Program-made: the position numbers and the translations under genes
Notes under the pieces: model-generated
What the model saw: the letters and a program-made list of their open reading frames with translations, nothing else
Databases searched by the model: none
Told to the model about the DNA's origin: nothing
NCBI GenBank assembly: GCA_947475475.1
Contig: CANJOG010000172.1
Coordinates: 1 to 5,274, forward strand
DNA length: 5,274 bases
Reading direction: 5' to 3'
Origin: Acetobacteraceae bacterium
Lineage (GTDB): Bacteria; Pseudomonadota; Alphaproteobacteria; Acetobacterales; Acetobacteraceae
In this document: positions 4,645 through 5,274 of the stretch, one piece after another
Position numbering within the stretch: position 1 is the first letter of the stretch
How the letters are laid out: each line of letters begins with the position of its first letter

Positions 4645-5274
4645 TTAGCGGCGGCCGGGGGGATTTCCCTTGAGCTGCTGGGCGCGGAGATTGTTCGGAT
4701 CAAGCCGGGCGATGATCGCAAGCTGCTCGGCAGTGGGTTCAGGCGTCGTCGTCATCTGCGGTGAGCGCAGCAGCGGGAAGCCGGTCGCTTCCTGGACCTG
4801 CTCAAAGGTGATGCCGGGATGCAGGAAGCGCACCTGGATCGCACGCTCCGGCCCGCCGAAATCCATGATGCAGAGATCAGTGACGATCAGGCGCAGATCA
4901 ACGTAGTTCGTGTTGGCACCTTCCGGATAGCGATCCATCTTGTAGCCGATGGAAGAGACCATATCGACTTCGTTCTCGACAAACACGCGCTTGGAATGTG
5001 CCGGAACGAAATGCGAGTTGATGTGGTTCATCGAATTGCCCGGCAGACCGCGCACGCCGAGCATCTGAACCTTCGGCTTTGTGTAGTCGGGGCCAAGGCA
5101 GGAGAGGTTGGACTGGCCCCAGCGGTCAATCTGCGTCGGCCCCGTCATGGCGTGGCGGCGGCCGCTCCAGACCACGTCGAAGACGCGGCCATAGGTCATC
5201 CAGTTGGAGAATTTCGGCACATAATCGCCGCGCGGGCCGACCGGGATTGGGTCTTCGGTGAGGAAGGCCTCGCC
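4645..5274 (-). CDS. ipdB: IpdB-like CoA-transferase beta subunit (N-terminus outside window)
   Basis: This is the beta subunit of a class I CoA-transferase-like enzyme, closest in my memory to IpdB. IpdB with IpdA hydrolytically opens the last carbon ring (COCHEA-CoA) in bacterial steroid catabolism. 209 residues are visible, and the frame continues to the right edge. A GTG at 5220 is in frame, but the 18 codons before it look like family sequence, so the true start lies outside; about 40-50 residues are missing. Key stretches are MTYGRVFDVVWSGRRHAM, GPTQIDRWGQSNLSCLG, VQMLGVRGLPGNSMNH, KRVFVENEVDMVSSIGY and MDFGGPERAIQVRFLHPGIT; their order and spacing match IpdB. An IpdA-like alpha subunit is expected just beyond the edge. 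Other members of the family act as true CoA-transferases on dicarboxylic or acyl-CoA substrates, so the subunit family is near certain but the steroid role less so. An NTF2-fold gene follows 26 bp downstream. Confidence 0.8.
   Translation of the reverse strand, partial: GEAFLTEDPIPVGPRGDYVPKFSNWMTYGRVFDVVWSGRRHAMTGPTQIDRWGQSNLSCLGPDYTKPKVQMLGVRGLPGNSMNHINSHFVPAHSKRVFVENEVDMVSSIGYKMDRYPEGANTNYVDLRLIVTDLCIMDFGGPERAIQVRFLHPGITFEQVQEATGFPLLRSPQMTTTPEPTAEQLAIIARLDPNNLRAQQLKGNPPGRR

Overview
The window is GC-rich DNA with dense, bacterial-style coding on both strands. Gene content, GTG starts and protein flavour suggest an alphaproteobacterium, most likely a sphingomonad such as Novosphingobium, Sphingobium or Sphingopyxis. 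That assignment is inferred from protein resemblance, not from any marker gene. I see no rRNA, tRNA, CRISPR array, insertion sequence or attachment site.

Layout. (1) At the left edge is the C-terminal part of a ROK-family fructokinase (+ strand, 5' end outside the window). (2) An 82-bp gap with a small hairpin leads to a complete 3-hydroxyisobutyrate dehydrogenase gene (mmsB, +). (3) It converges on a complete 4-hydroxybenzoate 3-monooxygenase gene (pobA, -), with a 14-bp GC-rich stem-loop between the two stop codons. (4) Only 83 bp separates pobA from a divergent MarR-family regulator gene (+), a classic regulator/target arrangement. (5) A 247-bp spacer contains several inverted repeats, one of them directly in front of the next ribosome binding site. 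(6) Next is a SnoaL/NTF2-fold protein (+). (7) It converges, with a 10-bp gap, on a second and different SnoaL/NTF2-fold protein (-). (8) That gene lies 26 bp downstream of an IpdB-like CoA-transferase beta subunit (-), which runs off the right edge; the two look like one operon.

Functional reading. The window mixes central carbon functions (sugar phosphorylation, valine catabolism) with aromatic catabolism (4-hydroxybenzoate to protocatechuate, probably controlled by the MarR protein). The right end probably belongs to a steroid- or ring-degradation locus. IpdAB opens the last steroid ring in actinobacterial and proteobacterial steroid catabolism, and NTF2-fold proteins act in such loci as isomerases and dehydratases. 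The two NTF2-fold genes beside ipdB are therefore the least explained and most interesting part. No wholly new system is evident. The best leads are the NTF2 pair, the non-standard substrate and cofactor residues of PobA, and the probable pobA/marR operator region.
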